Assembly (NCBI RefSeq): GCF_000381825.1
Contig: NZ_KB907130.1
Coordinates: 44,266 to 108,265, forward strand
From: Thioalkalivibrio sp. ALJT
GTDB taxonomy: Bacteria > Pseudomonadota > Gammaproteobacteria > Ectothiorhodospirales > Ectothiorhodospiraceae
Direction: 5' to 3'
DNA length: 64,000 bases
A program made the position numbers and the translations under genes. The notes under the pieces were generated by a model. That model did no database searches. It saw only the letters and a program-made list of their open reading frames with translations, and was not told where the DNA came from. Below, piece after piece: positions 8,104-17,439 of this stretch (positions are counted from its first letter, which is position 1; the number at the start of each line of letters is the position of its first letter).

Positions 8104-8825
8104 TGATGCCCCGGGTGCTGACAATACGGGGGGGGCAGCGGGGCGATCCGGGGGGTCCCGAAGCGGATCAGGGTTCGCACTGGCTCGCGGTCGCGGACTT
8201 GATGGCGGCACTGATGATGATCTTCCTGTTCCTGGCGCTGTTGCATATGGTTCAGGTGGAACGCGAGAGTGCCGCGCATACCGAGGTGCGGGACGAGGCT
8301 GCGGCGTTGCGCGAGGCGATCTATTCGGTTCTGGAGGCGGAATTCCGCGAGGACCTTCCGCGCTGGAATGCGGAGCTGGATCGCGCCAGCCTGACGCTGC
8401 GTTTTCGTGAACCCGAGGTCCTGTTCGAACGCAGCTCGGCGCGTATTCAGCCGCGCTTCGAGGCCATCCTGGCGGACTTTATCCCGCGATACGCGGATCA
8501 GTTGCGACCGTTTGCGGAGGTGATCCGTGAGGTGCGGATCGAGGGGCATACCTCCAGTGAGTGGGCCGGTAGCGAGGACGAGCTGGAGTCCTATTTCGGC
8601 AATATGGACTTGAGTCAGAGGCGTACGCGGGCGGTGCTGGAGTATGCCTACCAGCTGGAGCCGCTGCGGGAGGATGAGTGGTTCCGGTCCCGAGTGGCGG
8701 CGGTGGGGCTGTCGTCCTCGCGGCGTATCCTGGACGCCCGGGGCGAGGAGGATCGAGCAGCCTCGAGGCGTGTCGAGTTCAGCATTCTCACGGATTTCGA
8801 GACACGTCTGCTGGGGAAGCAGTGA
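8103..8825 (+). CDS. ZorB-like OmpA/MotB-domain protein
   Basis: The partner stator subunit of the preceding channel protein. A single N-terminal helix (about residues 28-48) starts WLAVADLMAALMMIFLFL, with D32 in the place of the ion-carrying aspartate of MotB and ZorB. A short linker and a C-terminal OmpA/MotB peptidoglycan-binding domain follow (RIEGHTSSEW, MDLSQRRTRAVLEY, ASRRVEFSI). I use the ATG at 8103, which overlaps the upstream stop; ATG at 8106 is equally possible, and a TTG in the same frame lies just before. A run of eight G (8128-8135) falls in codons 9-11 and could slip. The stop codon coincides with the left end of dispersed element copy B. Confidence 0.78.
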   Translation: MMPRVLTIRGGQRGDPGGPEADQGSHWLAVADLMAALMMIFLFLALLHMVQVERESAAHTEVRDEAAALREAIYSVLEAEFREDLPRWNAELDRASLTLRFREPEVLFERSSARIQPRFEAILADFIPRYADQLRPFAEVIREVRIEGHTSSEWAGSEDELESYFGNMDLSQRRTRAVLEYAYQLEPLREDEWFRSRVAAVGLSSSRRILDARGEEDRAASRRVEFSILTDFETRLLGKQ

Positions 8826-8952
8826 TTCGGGTGCATGCTCGCCGCTGCGTCGCTTTTGGGTAAGAACAGGGTGCGGTGACCACCGGGCAGTCATGCTGCA
8901 CATGGGAGCGGTAACGCCGTTCCTGCGCCACCACAGGCGGCCGAGCCCTTTC
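8822..8952 (+). repeat. Dispersed intergenic element, copy B (left part only)
   Basis: It starts at the TGA of the ZorB-like gene (GTGATTCGG) and matches the left halves of copies A and C. Shared parts are the GCGTCGCTTTTG block, GCGGTGAC...GCAGTCATGCTGC, AACGCCGTTCCTGCGCC and GGCGGCCGAGCCC. The right half, with the AGAACCA hairpin and the closing inverted repeat, is not found before glnD ends at 9008. I therefore call it truncated. Confidence 0.7.
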
Positions 8953-9007
8953 GGGGGTGGCACTCCAGGTTCCGCGATCCGTTATTTCCTGGGACAGGCG
9001 GTATGGG

Positions 9008-11683
9008 TCAAAGCGCGGCCAGCAGGGCCTCGCGCAGTGTTTTCTGCTCTGCGCGGGTTAGTGGCTGTCGGCCTGGCCGACTGAGCAGAAAGCTGTCCTC
9101 GACCTGTTCCCCGGCGGTGGCGATGCGGGCGGTGCTGACGTCGATATCCAGGTCCGCCAGGATGTGACCGATGGTGGAAAGCAGGCCGGGCCGGTCCAGT
9201 GCACGCAGCCGCATGCGGGTCGCCTGGCCGCTGGGGGCGGGCTCGAATTCGATGCGGGTGTCGATATCGAAATGCTTCAGCCGGCGCGGTAACTGTCGTG
9301 TGACTGGCGTACTGGGACGGTGGGGCTGGCGCAGTTCCTGATCCAGGGTGGTGCGGATCTCTTCGCAGCGGTAGCCGGCATCGACCGTTTGCCCGCCGCC
9401 GCCTTCGAGCACCAGGAAGGTATCCAGGGTGCGACCGCCCGCGGTGGTGATGATGCGGGCATCCACGATATCGAGGCCCAGTTGGGTCAGGGTGCTGGTG
9501 ATGCGGGCGAAGATCTGTGGGTGGTCGTCGGCGTAGACGAAGATCTCGGTGCTCCCGCGCGAGGTCTTGGGTCGCACCAGGATCAGCGGAAGTTCGGAGG
9601 CGGCGGGTGAGAGCAGGGCCTGGCCGTGCCAGGCGATCTCGTCGGCGGAATGGCGCAGGAAATATTCGTCGTCCAGTTCGTCCCACAACGCGCGTGCGCG
9701 TGCGGTGTCGAACCCCTGACGCTGAAGCTGCTCCAGGGCCTCGGCACGGGTCTGACTGATCTGTTCTTCCAGGTCGGGCGCGGTGTCCAGACCGCGTTCC
9801 AGCACTGTGCGGGCTGCGTGGTACAGGGTCTGCAGCAGGGAATCCTTCCAGCTGTTCCAGAGCTCCGGGTTGGTCCCGCGGATGTCGGCGATGGTGAGGA
9901 GATACAGGAGGTCCAGACGCTCGCGCGTGCGTACCTCGCGCGCGAAATCGCGCACCACCTCGGGGTCGGAGAGGTCCTTGCGCTGCGCCGTCAGCGACAT
10001 CAGCAGGTGCGAGCGCACCAGCCATGCGACCGTGGTGGCATCTGCATCCGACAACCCGTGTTGCTGGCAGAAGTGCAGGGCGTCGTGGGCGCCGAGCTCG
10101 GAATGGTCGCCGCCGCGACCCTTGGCAATGTCGTGAAACAGGGCTGCGAGGACCAGGCGGTCCGGTCGTTCCAGGTCGGCATGGATGCGGCTGGCCAGCG
10201 GCTGCTCGTGGGCAAATTCCGGCAATGCCAGGCGCCGCGCATTGCGCACCACGTTCAGCGTGTGTTCGTCGACGGTGTAGGCGTGAAACAGGTCGTACTG
10301 CATGCGGCCGATAATTCGGCCGAAGGCGGGCAGGTAGTTGCCCAGTACGCCGTAGCGATTCATGCGCCGGAGCTGGCTGGTGATTCCGCGGGGTGCGCGC
10401 AGGATGTCCATGAACAGGCCGCGGCACACCGGGTTGCGCCGGAAGTGGCCGTCGATCAGGTGGCGGTGGGCGCGGATCAGGCGGATGGTGGAGGCGCGTA
10501 TGCCCTGGATCTCGGGGTGTTCCTGGAGCAGCCGGAAGACCTCCAGCAGTGCCGGGGGATAGATCATGAAGACCTGGTCGTGGGCGGCCTCCAGGTAGCC
10601 GCCACGGGTCTGAAAGCGCTGGTGAATGCGTACCGGCTCCTGCAGTGACTGCGGGTCGTCGAGGATGGCCTCGTTGAAGTGCTGCAGGAGCAGCTCGTTC
10701 AGGCGTTCCAGGTCGTTGATGGTGCGGAAGTAGCGCTGCATGAACTGTTCGACGGCGCGGTTGTGGTTCTGGTCCACGAAGCCGAAGGTGTTGGCCAGCT
10801 GGCGTTGCAGGTCGAACAGCAGCCGATCCTCGCGGCGGTCGGTCAGCATGTGCAGCGCGAAGCGCACGCGCCAGAGGAAGTTCTGCCCCTCCATCATCTC
10901 GCGGAACTCGCCCTCGCGCAGGAAGCCGAGGGAGACCAGTTCCTCGATCCGCTCGGCTGCATAGTGGCGCTTGGTGACCCAGCCGATCATCTGAATGTCG
11001 CGCAGGCCGCCGGGGCCTTCCTTCACGTTCGGCTCGAGGCGGTAGGCGGTCTCGCCGAAGCGCCGGTGGCGGGCCTGCTGCTCCGCCAGCTTGGCGGCGT
11101 AGAAGCTGCGGGAATCCCAGATCCGGTCCGGTTCGATGGCGTTGCGAAAGTCGTTGAACAGGCCCAGATGGCCCGCGAGGTATCGGGCTTCGATAAGGTT
11201 GGTGGCGACCGTGATGTCGTCGCGTGCCTCGCGGCTACAGTCCTCGATGCTGCGAACGCTGTGTCCGACCTCGATGCCGATATCCCAGAGGAAGGTGACA
11301 AATTCGCTGATGCGCTCAAAGTAGGCGCGATCGCTGACACCTTCCATGATGATCTGGATATCGATATCGGAGGCGGGGTGAAGCTCGCCGCGCCCGTAGC
11401 CACCAACCGCGACCAGGCAGAGATGGTCGTCGTCCGCGAGGCCCTTCTGAGCCCAGATCAGTTTGAGCAGTTCGTCGATGCGCCGCGCGTGGCCATGGAT
11501 CAGGTCGGCGATGGGCATGCCGTCGCGGAAGCCCTGGTATTGCTGTTCCAGGATGGCCTTGCGGCGGTCTCGGAAAAGGGCAATGTTACCCGGGTTGCGA
11601 CTGAGGCGCTGGTAGTCGTCGCCCCAGTCCGGGGTGAAGGCCGGGGTTTCCAGTTCGCCGGAGGTGCTGCCTGCGGGATTCAT
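9008..11683 (-). CDS. glnD: Bifunctional [protein-PII] uridylyltransferase/uridylyl-removing enzyme GlnD
   Basis: The glutamine sensor that uridylylates PII proteins when nitrogen is short and removes UMP when glutamine is plentiful. The 891 residues show the usual order. An N-terminal nucleotidyltransferase domain carries GGYGRGELHPASDIDI (catalytic aspartates). A middle region precedes an HD hydrolase domain with LFHDIAKGRGGDHSELG, and two C-terminal ACT domains follow (the last with DRPGLLSTIGHILADLDI). AAAGGAG lies close before the ATG. It follows map on the same strand with a 45-base gap, the common gammaproteobacterial order map-glnD, divergent from rpsB. Confidence 0.97.
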   Translation of the reverse strand: MNPAGSTSGELETPAFTPDWGDDYQRLSRNPGNIALFRDRRKAILEQQYQGFRDGMPIADLIHGHARRIDELLKLIWAQKGLADDDHLCLVAVGGYGRGELHPASDIDIQIIMEGVSDRAYFERISEFVTFLWDIGIEVGHSVRSIEDCSREARDDITVATNLIEARYLAGHLGLFNDFRNAIEPDRIWDSRSFYAAKLAEQQARHRRFGETAYRLEPNVKEGPGGLRDIQMIGWVTKRHYAAERIEELVSLGFLREGEFREMMEGQNFLWRVRFALHMLTDRREDRLLFDLQRQLANTFGFVDQNHNRAVEQFMQRYFRTINDLERLNELLLQHFNEAILDDPQSLQEPVRIHQRFQTRGGYLEAAHDQVFMIYPPALLEVFRLLQEHPEIQGIRASTIRLIRAHRHLIDGHFRRNPVCRGLFMDILRAPRGITSQLRRMNRYGVLGNYLPAFGRIIGRMQYDLFHAYTVDEHTLNVVRNARRLALPEFAHEQPLASRIHADLERPDRLVLAALFHDIAKGRGGDHSELGAHDALHFCQQHGLSDADATTVAWLVRSHLLMSLTAQRKDLSDPEVVRDFAREVRTRERLDLLYLLTIADIRGTNPELWNSWKDSLLQTLYHAARTVLERGLDTAPDLEEQISQTRAEALEQLQRQGFDTARARALWDELDDEYFLRHSADEIAWHGQALLSPAASELPLILVRPKTSRGSTEIFVYADDHPQIFARITSTLTQLGLDIVDARIITTAGGRTLDTFLVLEGGGGQTVDAGYRCEEIRTTLDQELRQPHRPSTPVTRQLPRRLKHFDIDTRIEFEPAPSGQATRMRLRALDRPGLLSTIGHILADLDIDVSTARIATAGEQVEDSFLLSRPGRQPLTRAEQKTLREALLAAL

Positions 11684-11728
11684 GGGATCTCCTTTAATAG
11701 GCAGACGGGTGGACGAACCGGGCAGCGA

Positions 11729-12514
11729 TCAGGCTGCGATCTCCTGGGGCGGGGTCTCGTCCTTGCGCAGGGTCAGGATCTCGTAGCCGTCGGCGGTGAC
11801 CAGGATGGTGTGTTCCCACTGGGCGGAGGGGCTGTGGTCCTTGGTCACGGCGGTCCAGCCATCCGCGAGGATGCGGGTATGCCGGCGACCGGCGTTGATC
11901 ATCGGTTCGATGGTGAAACACATGCCTTCTTCCAGCGCCATGCCGGTGCCGGGCTTGCCGTAGTGCAGGACCTGCGGGTCTTCGTGAAAGCCACGGCCGA
12001 TCCCGTGGCCGCAGAACTCGCGCACCACGGAGCAGCGCCGGGCTTCGGCGTACTGCTGGATGGCGTGGCCAATGTCCCCCAGCGTGGCGCCCGGGCGCAC
12101 CTGCTGAATGCCCAGGTACATGCTGGTGCGGGCGACGTCGATGACTCGCTGGGCCTGAATGCCGGCCTTGCCGATCACGAACATGCGGCTGGTGTCGCCG
12201 TGAAAGCCGTTCTTGATCACGGTGATGTCGATATTGAGGATATCGCCGTTCTTGAGCTTGCGGTCACCCGGGATACCGTGACAGACCTGATGGTTGACCG
12301 AGGTGCAGATCGACTTCGGAAAGCCACGGTAATTGAGCGGTGCGGGGATGGCGCCCTGGGTGTTCACGATGTAGTCGTGGCAGATCCGGTCCAGTTCCCC
12401 GGTCGTTATGCCGGCCTGGACATGGGGCTCGATCATCTCGAGCACTTCGGCGGCCAGGCGTCCGGCGACGCGCATGTGGTCGATCTCTTCGGGGGTCTTG
12501 ATGGAAACGGACAT
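11729..12514 (-). CDS. map: Type I methionine aminopeptidase
   Basis: Removes the initiator methionine from nascent proteins. The 261-residue length and pita-bread motifs fit type Ia MetAP. Metal ligands lie in NIDITVIKNGFHGDTSRMF (two aspartates), in VVREFCGHGIGRGFHEDPQVLHYG (catalytic histidine), in FTIEPM, and in the C-terminal DGWTAVTKDHSPSAQWEHT. It is divergent from rpsB across 245 bases and lies upstream of glnD on the same strand, so transcription of map may extend into glnD. Confidence 0.97.
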   Translation of the reverse strand: MSVSIKTPEEIDHMRVAGRLAAEVLEMIEPHVQAGITTGELDRICHDYIVNTQGAIPAPLNYRGFPKSICTSVNHQVCHGIPGDRKLKNGDILNIDITVIKNGFHGDTSRMFVIGKAGIQAQRVIDVARTSMYLGIQQVRPGATLGDIGHAIQQYAEARRCSVVREFCGHGIGRGFHEDPQVLHYGKPGTGMALEEGMCFTIEPMINAGRRHTRILADGWTAVTKDHSPSAQWEHTILVTADGYEILTLRKDETPPQEIAA

Positions 12515-12551
12515 GAGGGCTCCCGCCGCGGCGCCCTGAGGGCCTCGGCGT

Positions 12552-12581
12552 TTGGTTCGAATCAGGGTCCTATGCTATAAA
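12552..12581 (+). promoter_or_regulatory. Probable sigma-70 promoter of rpsB-tsf
   Basis: TTGGTT (12552-12557) and TATAAA (12576-12581) are separated by 18 bases and lie about 180 bases before the rpsB start. The -10 box matches five of six consensus positions and the -35 box four of six. Confidence 0.55.
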
Positions 12582-12587
12582 GCGCGC

Positions 12588-12759
12588 GCCTCGCTGGCAA
12601 TTCGGCGGGGCCGGAAGCGGCCTTCAAGCGGGGCAGTTTCCGAAAACCTAAACCACACATGCATCGACACGGTCTGTCGGGTGCCCGTCTGCGAAGGTTT
12701 TTCGCTGCGGGTTTCAGGTCGGGATGCGTGGAGGCTCAACCCGTTACAGGAGAAATTTC
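12588..12759 (+). promoter_or_regulatory. Long leader of rpsB
   Basis: About 170 bases of untranslated leader would follow the predicted promoter. In gammaproteobacteria the rpsB leader folds into a structure through which S2 represses rpsB-tsf. Short GC-rich stems are visible here (GGGGCCGGAAGCGGCC near 12606-12621), but I cannot confirm the known leader fold by eye. Confidence 0.35.
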
Positions 12760-13533
12760 ATGTCCCTCGTGACTATGCGACAGATGCTGGAGGCCGGTGT
12801 GCACTTCGGCCACCAGACGCGCTACTGGCATCCCAAGATGGCCCCGTACATCTTTGGCGAGCGCAACAAGATTCATATCATCAACCTCGAGAAGTCCCTG
12901 CCGATGTTCAACGATGCGTTGAACTTTCTGGGCAAGGTGGCTGCCGACGGCGGCCAGATCCTGTTCGTCGGGACCAAGCGTTCGGCCCGCGATGTGGTGG
13001 CCGAAGAGGCGCAGCGCTGCGGCATGCCGCACGTGAGCCACCGCTGGTTGGGCGGCATGCTGACCAACTTCAACACGGTCAAGCAGTCGATCAAACGCCT
13101 GAAGGACCTCGAGACGATGGATGCTGACGGCAGCTTCCAGGTGCTCAACAAGCGCGAGGCCCTGAGCCGTCGCCGCGAAAAGGAAAAGCTGGATCGCAGC
13201 CTGGGTGGTATCAAGGACATGAACCGCATGCCCGACGCGATGTTTGTGATCGACGTTGGTTACGAGAAGATCGCCGTGGCGGAGGCGAAGAAGCGCGGCA
13301 TCCCGGTGGTTGCGGTGGTGGATTCGAACCATTCGCCGGAAGGCGTGGATTACGTGATCCCCGGCAACGACGATGCGATGCGCGCGATCCAGCTCTATGT
13401 GGCTGCGATCTCCGACACCATCAATGAGGCCAAGGGTGCGGTGACGACCGGTGGCATGGGCGAGGATTCGTTCGCCGAGCCGGCCGCCGCCAGCGGCGCA
13501 GCCGAGACGGCAGCGCCCGCCAACCCCGCTTGA
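12760..13533 (+). CDS. rpsB: 30S ribosomal protein S2
   Basis: Small-subunit protein S2, needed for late assembly of the 30S head and for S1 binding. The N-terminus [19 protein letters not shown] and the [31 protein letters not shown] and [10 protein letters not shown] motifs are diagnostic. An in-frame ATG 12 codons upstream is rejected, because the family begins at MSLV and AGGAG lies seven bases before this ATG. The 257-residue protein has an Ala/Pro-rich tail. It is the first gene of the classical rpsB-tsf unit. Confidence 0.98.
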   Translation: MSLVTMRQMLEAGVHFGHQTRYWHPKMAPYIFGERNKIHIINLEKSLPMFNDALNFLGKVAADGGQILFVGTKRSARDVVAEEAQRCGMPHVSHRWLGGMLTNFNTVKQSIKRLKDLETMDADGSFQVLNKREALSRRREKEKLDRSLGGIKDMNRMPDAMFVIDVGYEKIAVAEAKKRGIPVVAVVDSNHSPEGVDYVIPGNDDAMRAIQLYVAAISDTINEAKGAVTTGGMGEDSFAEPAAASGAAETAAPANPA

Positions 13534-13539
13534 TAACCG

Positions 13540-13569
13540 GGGCCGGCTGCCCGTTGGGGCGGCCGGCCC
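13540..13569 (+). promoter_or_regulatory. Strong hairpin between rpsB and tsf
   Basis: GGGCCGGC (13540-13547) pairs perfectly with GCCGGCCC (13562-13569) across a 14-base loop. No T-tract follows, so an attenuator or RNA-processing/stability stem is more likely than a terminator. Confidence 0.5.
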
Positions 13570-13596
13570 GAGCACGAATTTCAGGAGCAAGCAACG

Positions 13597-14466
13597 ATGC
13601 AGATTACTGCTGCACAAGTTAAAGAACTGCGCGAGCGTACTGGCGCCGGCATGATGGAGTGCAAGAAGGCGTTGACCGAGACCGGCGGCGACCTGGAGGC
13701 GGCCATCGAGGCGATGCGCAAGTCCGGCATGGCGAAGGCCGACAAAAAGGCCGATCGCGTTGCGGCCGAGGGCCGGGTCGAGATCGCGAGCGACGGCTCG
13801 CGTGCGGTGATCGTCGAGATCAACTGCGAAACCGACTTTGTCGGCAATGATGACAACTTCCGGGCGTTCGCAACGAATTGCGCGCAGGCAGCGCTGTCCT
13901 CCGCGGCCGAGTCGGTCGAGGATCTGATGGCCGAGACGGTCGATGGTCAGACCCTGGAAGAACAGCGTACCCAGCTGGTCGCGAAGGTTGGTGAGAATGT
14001 CCAGGTGCGTCGTTTCCAGCGCATGAGCGTTGAGGGCGCCTTCGGTGCCTATCAGCATGGCGCGCGCATTGGCGTACTCGTGGGCCTGAATGGCGGCGAC
14101 GAGGCTCTGGCCAAGGACGTGGCCATGCACATTGCGGCCAGCCAGCCGGTCTGCGTGGATGAAAGCGAGGTCCCGAGCGAGATGCTCGACAAGGAACGCG
14201 CGATTTTCAAGGCACAGGCCGAAGAATCCGGTAAGCCGGAGAACATCATCGAGAAGATGATCGAAGGCCGCATTCGCAAGTACCTCGCCGAGATCACCCT
14301 GGTCGGCCAGCCCTTCGTGAAGGACCCGGATCAGACGGTCGGCAAGCTGCTGGAGTCCAGCGGTGCATCCGTGGCCGGTTTCATCCGCTATGAAGTGGGC
14401 GAAGGGATCGAGAAGAAGACCGAGAACTTCGCGGAAGAGGTCATGGCGCAGGCACGCGGCGCCTGA
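13597..14466 (+). CDS. tsf: Translation elongation factor Ts
   Basis: Guanine nucleotide exchange factor that recycles EF-Tu from GDP to GTP. The N-terminal UBA-like domain ([23 protein letters not shown]), the core TDFVGND motif and the dimerisation domain match EF-Ts; 289 residues is usual. AGGAG lies upstream of the ATG. It is 63 bases after rpsB, from which it is separated by a strong hairpin that may set the S2 to EF-Ts ratio. Confidence 0.98.
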   Translation: MQITAAQVKELRERTGAGMMECKKALTETGGDLEAAIEAMRKSGMAKADKKADRVAAEGRVEIASDGSRAVIVEINCETDFVGNDDNFRAFATNCAQAALSSAAESVEDLMAETVDGQTLEEQRTQLVAKVGENVQVRRFQRMSVEGAFGAYQHGARIGVLVGLNGGDEALAKDVAMHIAASQPVCVDESEVPSEMLDKERAIFKAQAEESGKPENIIEKMIEGRIRKYLAEITLVGQPFVKDPDQTVGKLLESSGASVAGFIRYEVGEGIEKKTENFAEEVMAQARGA

Positions 14467-14486
14467 CCCGAAGCACGACCCCGGGG

Positions 14487-14508
14487 CGGCCGCTGGATGC
14501 GGCCGTTT
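14487..14508 (+). terminator. Possible terminator after tsf
   Basis: CGGCCGC (14487-14493) and GCGGCCG (14499-14505) form a 7-bp stem with a TGGAT loop, followed by only TTT. It is a weak intrinsic terminator at best, and read-through into pyrH is likely. Confidence 0.4.
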
Positions 14509-14572
14509 CCGGATGTACGGGCCAGAATTGACTGGCAAGCGAGAATAACCGAGCCCGAGATCAAGGAACCCC

Positions 14573-15310
14573 ATGAATCAGGACAGCCAGCCCGCATTTC
14601 GGCGCATCCTTTTGAAGTTGAGCGGGGAGGCCCTGATGGGCCAGGAATCCTACGGGGTCGACCCGGGCGTTCTGGCGCAGGTTGCCGAAGAGGTCTCGGA
14701 GCTCTCCCGCATGGGGGTTGAGGTCGGCATCGTGATCGGTGGCGGCAACATCTTCCGTGGTGCAGGGCTGGCGCAGGGCGGCATGGACCGCGTCACCGGC
14801 GACCATATGGGTATGCTGGCGACGGTCATCAATGCCCTGGCACTGCAGGACGCGATCGAACGGGCCGGCCGTTTCTCTCGGGTCATGTCCGCGATCCGCA
14901 TCAATCAGGTCTGCGAGGACTACATCCGTCGCCGGGCGGTACGCCATCTGGAAAAGGGGCGTATCGTGGTCTTTGCAGCCGGGACCGGCAACCCGTTTTT
15001 CACCACCGATTCGGCGGCCAGTCTGCGCGCGATCGAGATCAATGCCGATATCATGATCAAGGCCACCAAGGTCGATGGCGTGTACGACGCGGATCCGATG
15101 AAAAGCGAGGCTGCCCGTCGCTATGAGCGGTTGACGTTCGACGAAGCCCTGACCCGGCGTCTCGGCGTAATGGACACCACCGCCCTGGTGATGTGCCGTG
15201 ATAACGGTCTGCCGATCCGGGTAATGAACATGTTTTCCAGGGGTGACCTGAGGCGGCTCGTGATGGGCGAGCCGGTCGGAACCCTGGTTGAGGGATCCAG
15301 TAATGAGTGA
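14573..15310 (+). CDS. pyrH: UMP kinase
   Basis: Bacterial UMP kinase of the amino acid kinase fold, phosphorylating UMP to UDP with ATP; usually hexameric and GTP-activated. Motifs include [13 protein letters not shown], the nucleotide loop [23 protein letters not shown] and the C-terminal [13 protein letters not shown]. The 245-residue length is normal, and AAGGA precedes the ATG. The last eight bases overlap frr, implying coupled translation. Confidence 0.98.
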   Translation: MNQDSQPAFRRILLKLSGEALMGQESYGVDPGVLAQVAEEVSELSRMGVEVGIVIGGGNIFRGAGLAQGGMDRVTGDHMGMLATVINALALQDAIERAGRFSRVMSAIRINQVCEDYIRRRAVRHLEKGRIVVFAAGTGNPFFTTDSAASLRAIEINADIMIKATKVDGVYDADPMKSEAARRYERLTFDEALTRRLGVMDTTALVMCRDNGLPIRVMNMFSRGDLRRLVMGEPVGTLVEGSSNE

Positions 15311-15860
15311 CGCCACCATCAAGGATGCGCGCGAGCGCATGGACAAGAGCCTGGAAGCGCTGCGCAACGAGCTTGCGAAGATCCGGACCGGACGCGCCCA
15401 CCCGGCGCTGCTCGAACATGTGCATGTCGAGTACTACGGTTCGGACGTGCCGATCAATCAGGTCGCGAACATCAACGCGGAGGATGCGCGCACCCTGACC
15501 GTCGTGCCCTACGAGAAAGATATGGTGGGCAAGGTCGAGAAGGCGATCATGACCTCCGATCTGGGCCTGAATCCGGCCAGTATGGGCACGGTCATTCGGG
15601 TTCCGCTCCCGGCGTTGACCGAGGAGCGCCGGCGTGACCTGGTCAAGGTGGTAAAGGCCGAAGCCGAGAATGCCCGTGTCGCGGTCCGGAACATCCGTCG
15701 TGACGCGAACACGGCATTCAAGCAGCTCGTCAAGGACAAGGAGATCTCCGAGGACGACGAGCGCAAGGCGCAGGATCAGGTCCAGAAGCTGACCGACGAT
15801 CACGTTGCCCGGATCGACGCCATGCTGGCGGAAAAGGAAGCCGAGCTGATGGAAGTCTGA
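15303..15860 (+). CDS. frr: Ribosome recycling factor
   Basis: Splits post-termination ribosomes together with EF-G. The 185-residue length, the N-terminal three-helix arm ([25 protein letters not shown]), [12 protein letters not shown] and the C-terminal helix are all as in RRF. The start giving MSDATIKDA is chosen by comparison with E. coli and overlaps the end of pyrH; a GTG-type start five codons earlier is less likely. The next gene, uppS, starts 12 bases after the stop. Confidence 0.98.
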   Translation: MSDATIKDARERMDKSLEALRNELAKIRTGRAHPALLEHVHVEYYGSDVPINQVANINAEDARTLTVVPYEKDMVGKVEKAIMTSDLGLNPASMGTVIRVPLPALTEERRRDLVKVVKAEAENARVAVRNIRRDANTAFKQLVKDKEISEDDERKAQDQVQKLTDDHVARIDAMLAEKEAELMEV

Positions 15861-15872
15861 CCGGCTCCCCCT

Positions 15873-16610
15873 ATGCCGGTTATCCGCATAACCCCGCAGA
15901 CGCTCCCCGCGCACGTGGCCATCATCATGGATGGCAACGGTCGTTGGGCCGAGGCCCGTGGTCAGCAGCGCGCAGCGGGTCATCGTGCGGGGCTGGAGGC
16001 CACGCGTCTGGCGGTACGCTTCTTTGCCGAGCAGGGCGTGGATGCCCTGACCCTGTTTGCCTTCAGCAGCGAGAACTGGGGGCGTCCGCAGGAAGAGGTG
16101 GAAGCACTCTTCGAACTCTTTGTCTCCGCGATCGAGGCGGAACTGCCGGAGCTGGTGGAAGGCGGCATCGTCCTGCGTTTTATCGGCGATCGCGCGAGTT
16201 TCCCGTCGGATCTTCAATCCCGCATGCGCGAGGCCGAGCAGGCCTCGGCCGCCAATGATGGCATGTGCCTGGTGGTGGCCCTGGGTTATGGCGGGCGCTG
16301 GGATGTGATGCAGGCCGCGCGGCGCTGGGTGGCGGACGGAGCGGCCGAGAGTGAAGATCCGGAAGGTACCTTCGAGGACTACCTGAGTACCGCCGGGCTG
16401 CCGGACGTCGATCTCCTGATCCGTACGGGAGGGGAACACCGGATCAGCAATTTCCTTCTGTGGCAGGCGGCATACGCCGAGCTGCTGTTCATCGATACCT
16501 TCTGGCCGGATGTGACGGCGGAGGAACTGAAACAGGGTTTGGCCTGGTATGCCAGCCGCCAACGCCGGTTCGGGCGGGTCATGCCGCGTGAGGGAGGCGG
16601 CCATGCTTAG
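15873..16610 (+). CDS. uppS: Undecaprenyl diphosphate synthase
   Basis: Cis-prenyltransferase that elongates farnesyl diphosphate with eight isopentenyl units to C55-PP, the lipid carrier of cell-wall and O-antigen synthesis. The catalytic IIMDGNGRWAEARG, the HRAG box, LTLFAFSSENWGRP and the C-terminal LLIRTGGEHRISNFLLWQAAYAEL with FWPD are all present. At 245 residues it is of usual size. It overlaps cdsA by eight bases, so prenyl carrier and phospholipid precursor enzymes are co-translated. Confidence 0.98.
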   Translation: MPVIRITPQTLPAHVAIIMDGNGRWAEARGQQRAAGHRAGLEATRLAVRFFAEQGVDALTLFAFSSENWGRPQEEVEALFELFVSAIEAELPELVEGGIVLRFIGDRASFPSDLQSRMREAEQASAANDGMCLVVALGYGGRWDVMQAARRWVADGAAESEDPEGTFEDYLSTAGLPDVDLLIRTGGEHRISNFLLWQAAYAELLFIDTFWPDVTAEELKQGLAWYASRQRRFGRVMPREGGGHA

Positions 16611-17439
16611 GCAGCGCATCCTGACCGCCCTGGCGCTGGGCCTGCCGGCGCTGGCACTGGTGGCATGGGGGCCAAACCTCCTGGTCCTGGGCCTGGTCGT
16701 GTTGATCCTGGCGCTGGCGAGCTGGGAATGGGCGGGTCTGGCCGGCGCGCCGAGCGTGCCAGCAAGACTTCTGATCGGGGCGGCGGTCGTAATCCCGATC
16801 GCCATTCTGGGAGGGGTGCCGGTGGCGGGGCTCCATTACCTGTTACTGGCGCTGGCTTTGCTCTGGTGGCTGGTCGTGTTGCTGATTCTGCCGTTCTATC
16901 GCGAAGACGAGGCGCGTGCTCGCGGGCGTTTCAATGCGCTGTTCGCGGTCGCCGGGATCGTGACCCTGGTGCCCGCGGGCATGGCGCTGGTGTGGCTGCA
17001 TGCCCTGGCACCATGGCTGGTGGTGTATCTGGTGGTACTGGTCGGTCTGGCAGATACCGGAGCCTACTTTGCCGGGAGGTCCTTCGGGCGCAATCCGCTG
17101 GCGCCGCATATCAGTCCGGGCAAGACCCGGGAGGGTCTGTTCGGCGGGCTGGTCACGGTGCTGGCGTTTGCGATTGTGGTGGCGGCTGTCTGGGGCCTGG
17201 ATCCGATGGATTCGCTGGTGTTTGTGCTGCTTTCGGTGCTGATCGGCCTGGTATCGGTGGTCGGGGATCTGTTCGAAAGCATTCTGAAACGTGAGGCCGG
17301 TGCGAAGGACAGCGGTTCCTTGCTGCCGGGTCACGGGGGTATTCTGGATCGGTTTGACAGCATGGTCGCGGCGGCGCCGGTATTTCTTGCCGGATTGCTC
17401 TGGCTGGCGCTGGTTCCGTTTCCGGTGACAGGCCCCTAG
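16603..17439 (+). CDS. cdsA: Phosphatidate cytidylyltransferase
   Basis: Integral membrane enzyme that makes CDP-diacylglycerol from phosphatidic acid and CTP. Hydrophobic segments run through most of its 278 residues. The CTP-transferase signature near the C-terminus reads SVVGDLFESILKREAGAKDSG...PGHGGILDRFDS, with the preceding SPGKTREG. The ATG at 16603 has GGGAGG upstream and overlaps the end of uppS; the longer frame adds 18 residues that are not family-like. Confidence 0.97.
   Translation: MLRQRILTALALGLPALALVAWGPNLLVLGLVVLILALASWEWAGLAGAPSVPARLLIGAAVVIPIAILGGVPVAGLHYLLLALALLWWLVVLLILPFYREDEARARGRFNALFAVAGIVTLVPAGMALVWLHALAPWLVVYLVVLVGLADTGAYFAGRSFGRNPLAPHISPGKTREGLFGGLVTVLAFAIVVAAVWGLDPMDSLVFVLLSVLIGLVSVVGDLFESILKREAGAKDSGSLLPGHGGILDRFDSMVAAAPVFLAGLLWLALVPFPVTGP

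Noticed and set aside
10679..12580. Long open frame on plus opposite glnD and map
   Set aside because: It is the mirror frame of two certain genes, has low-complexity Val/Asp/Gly-rich translation and no start signal.
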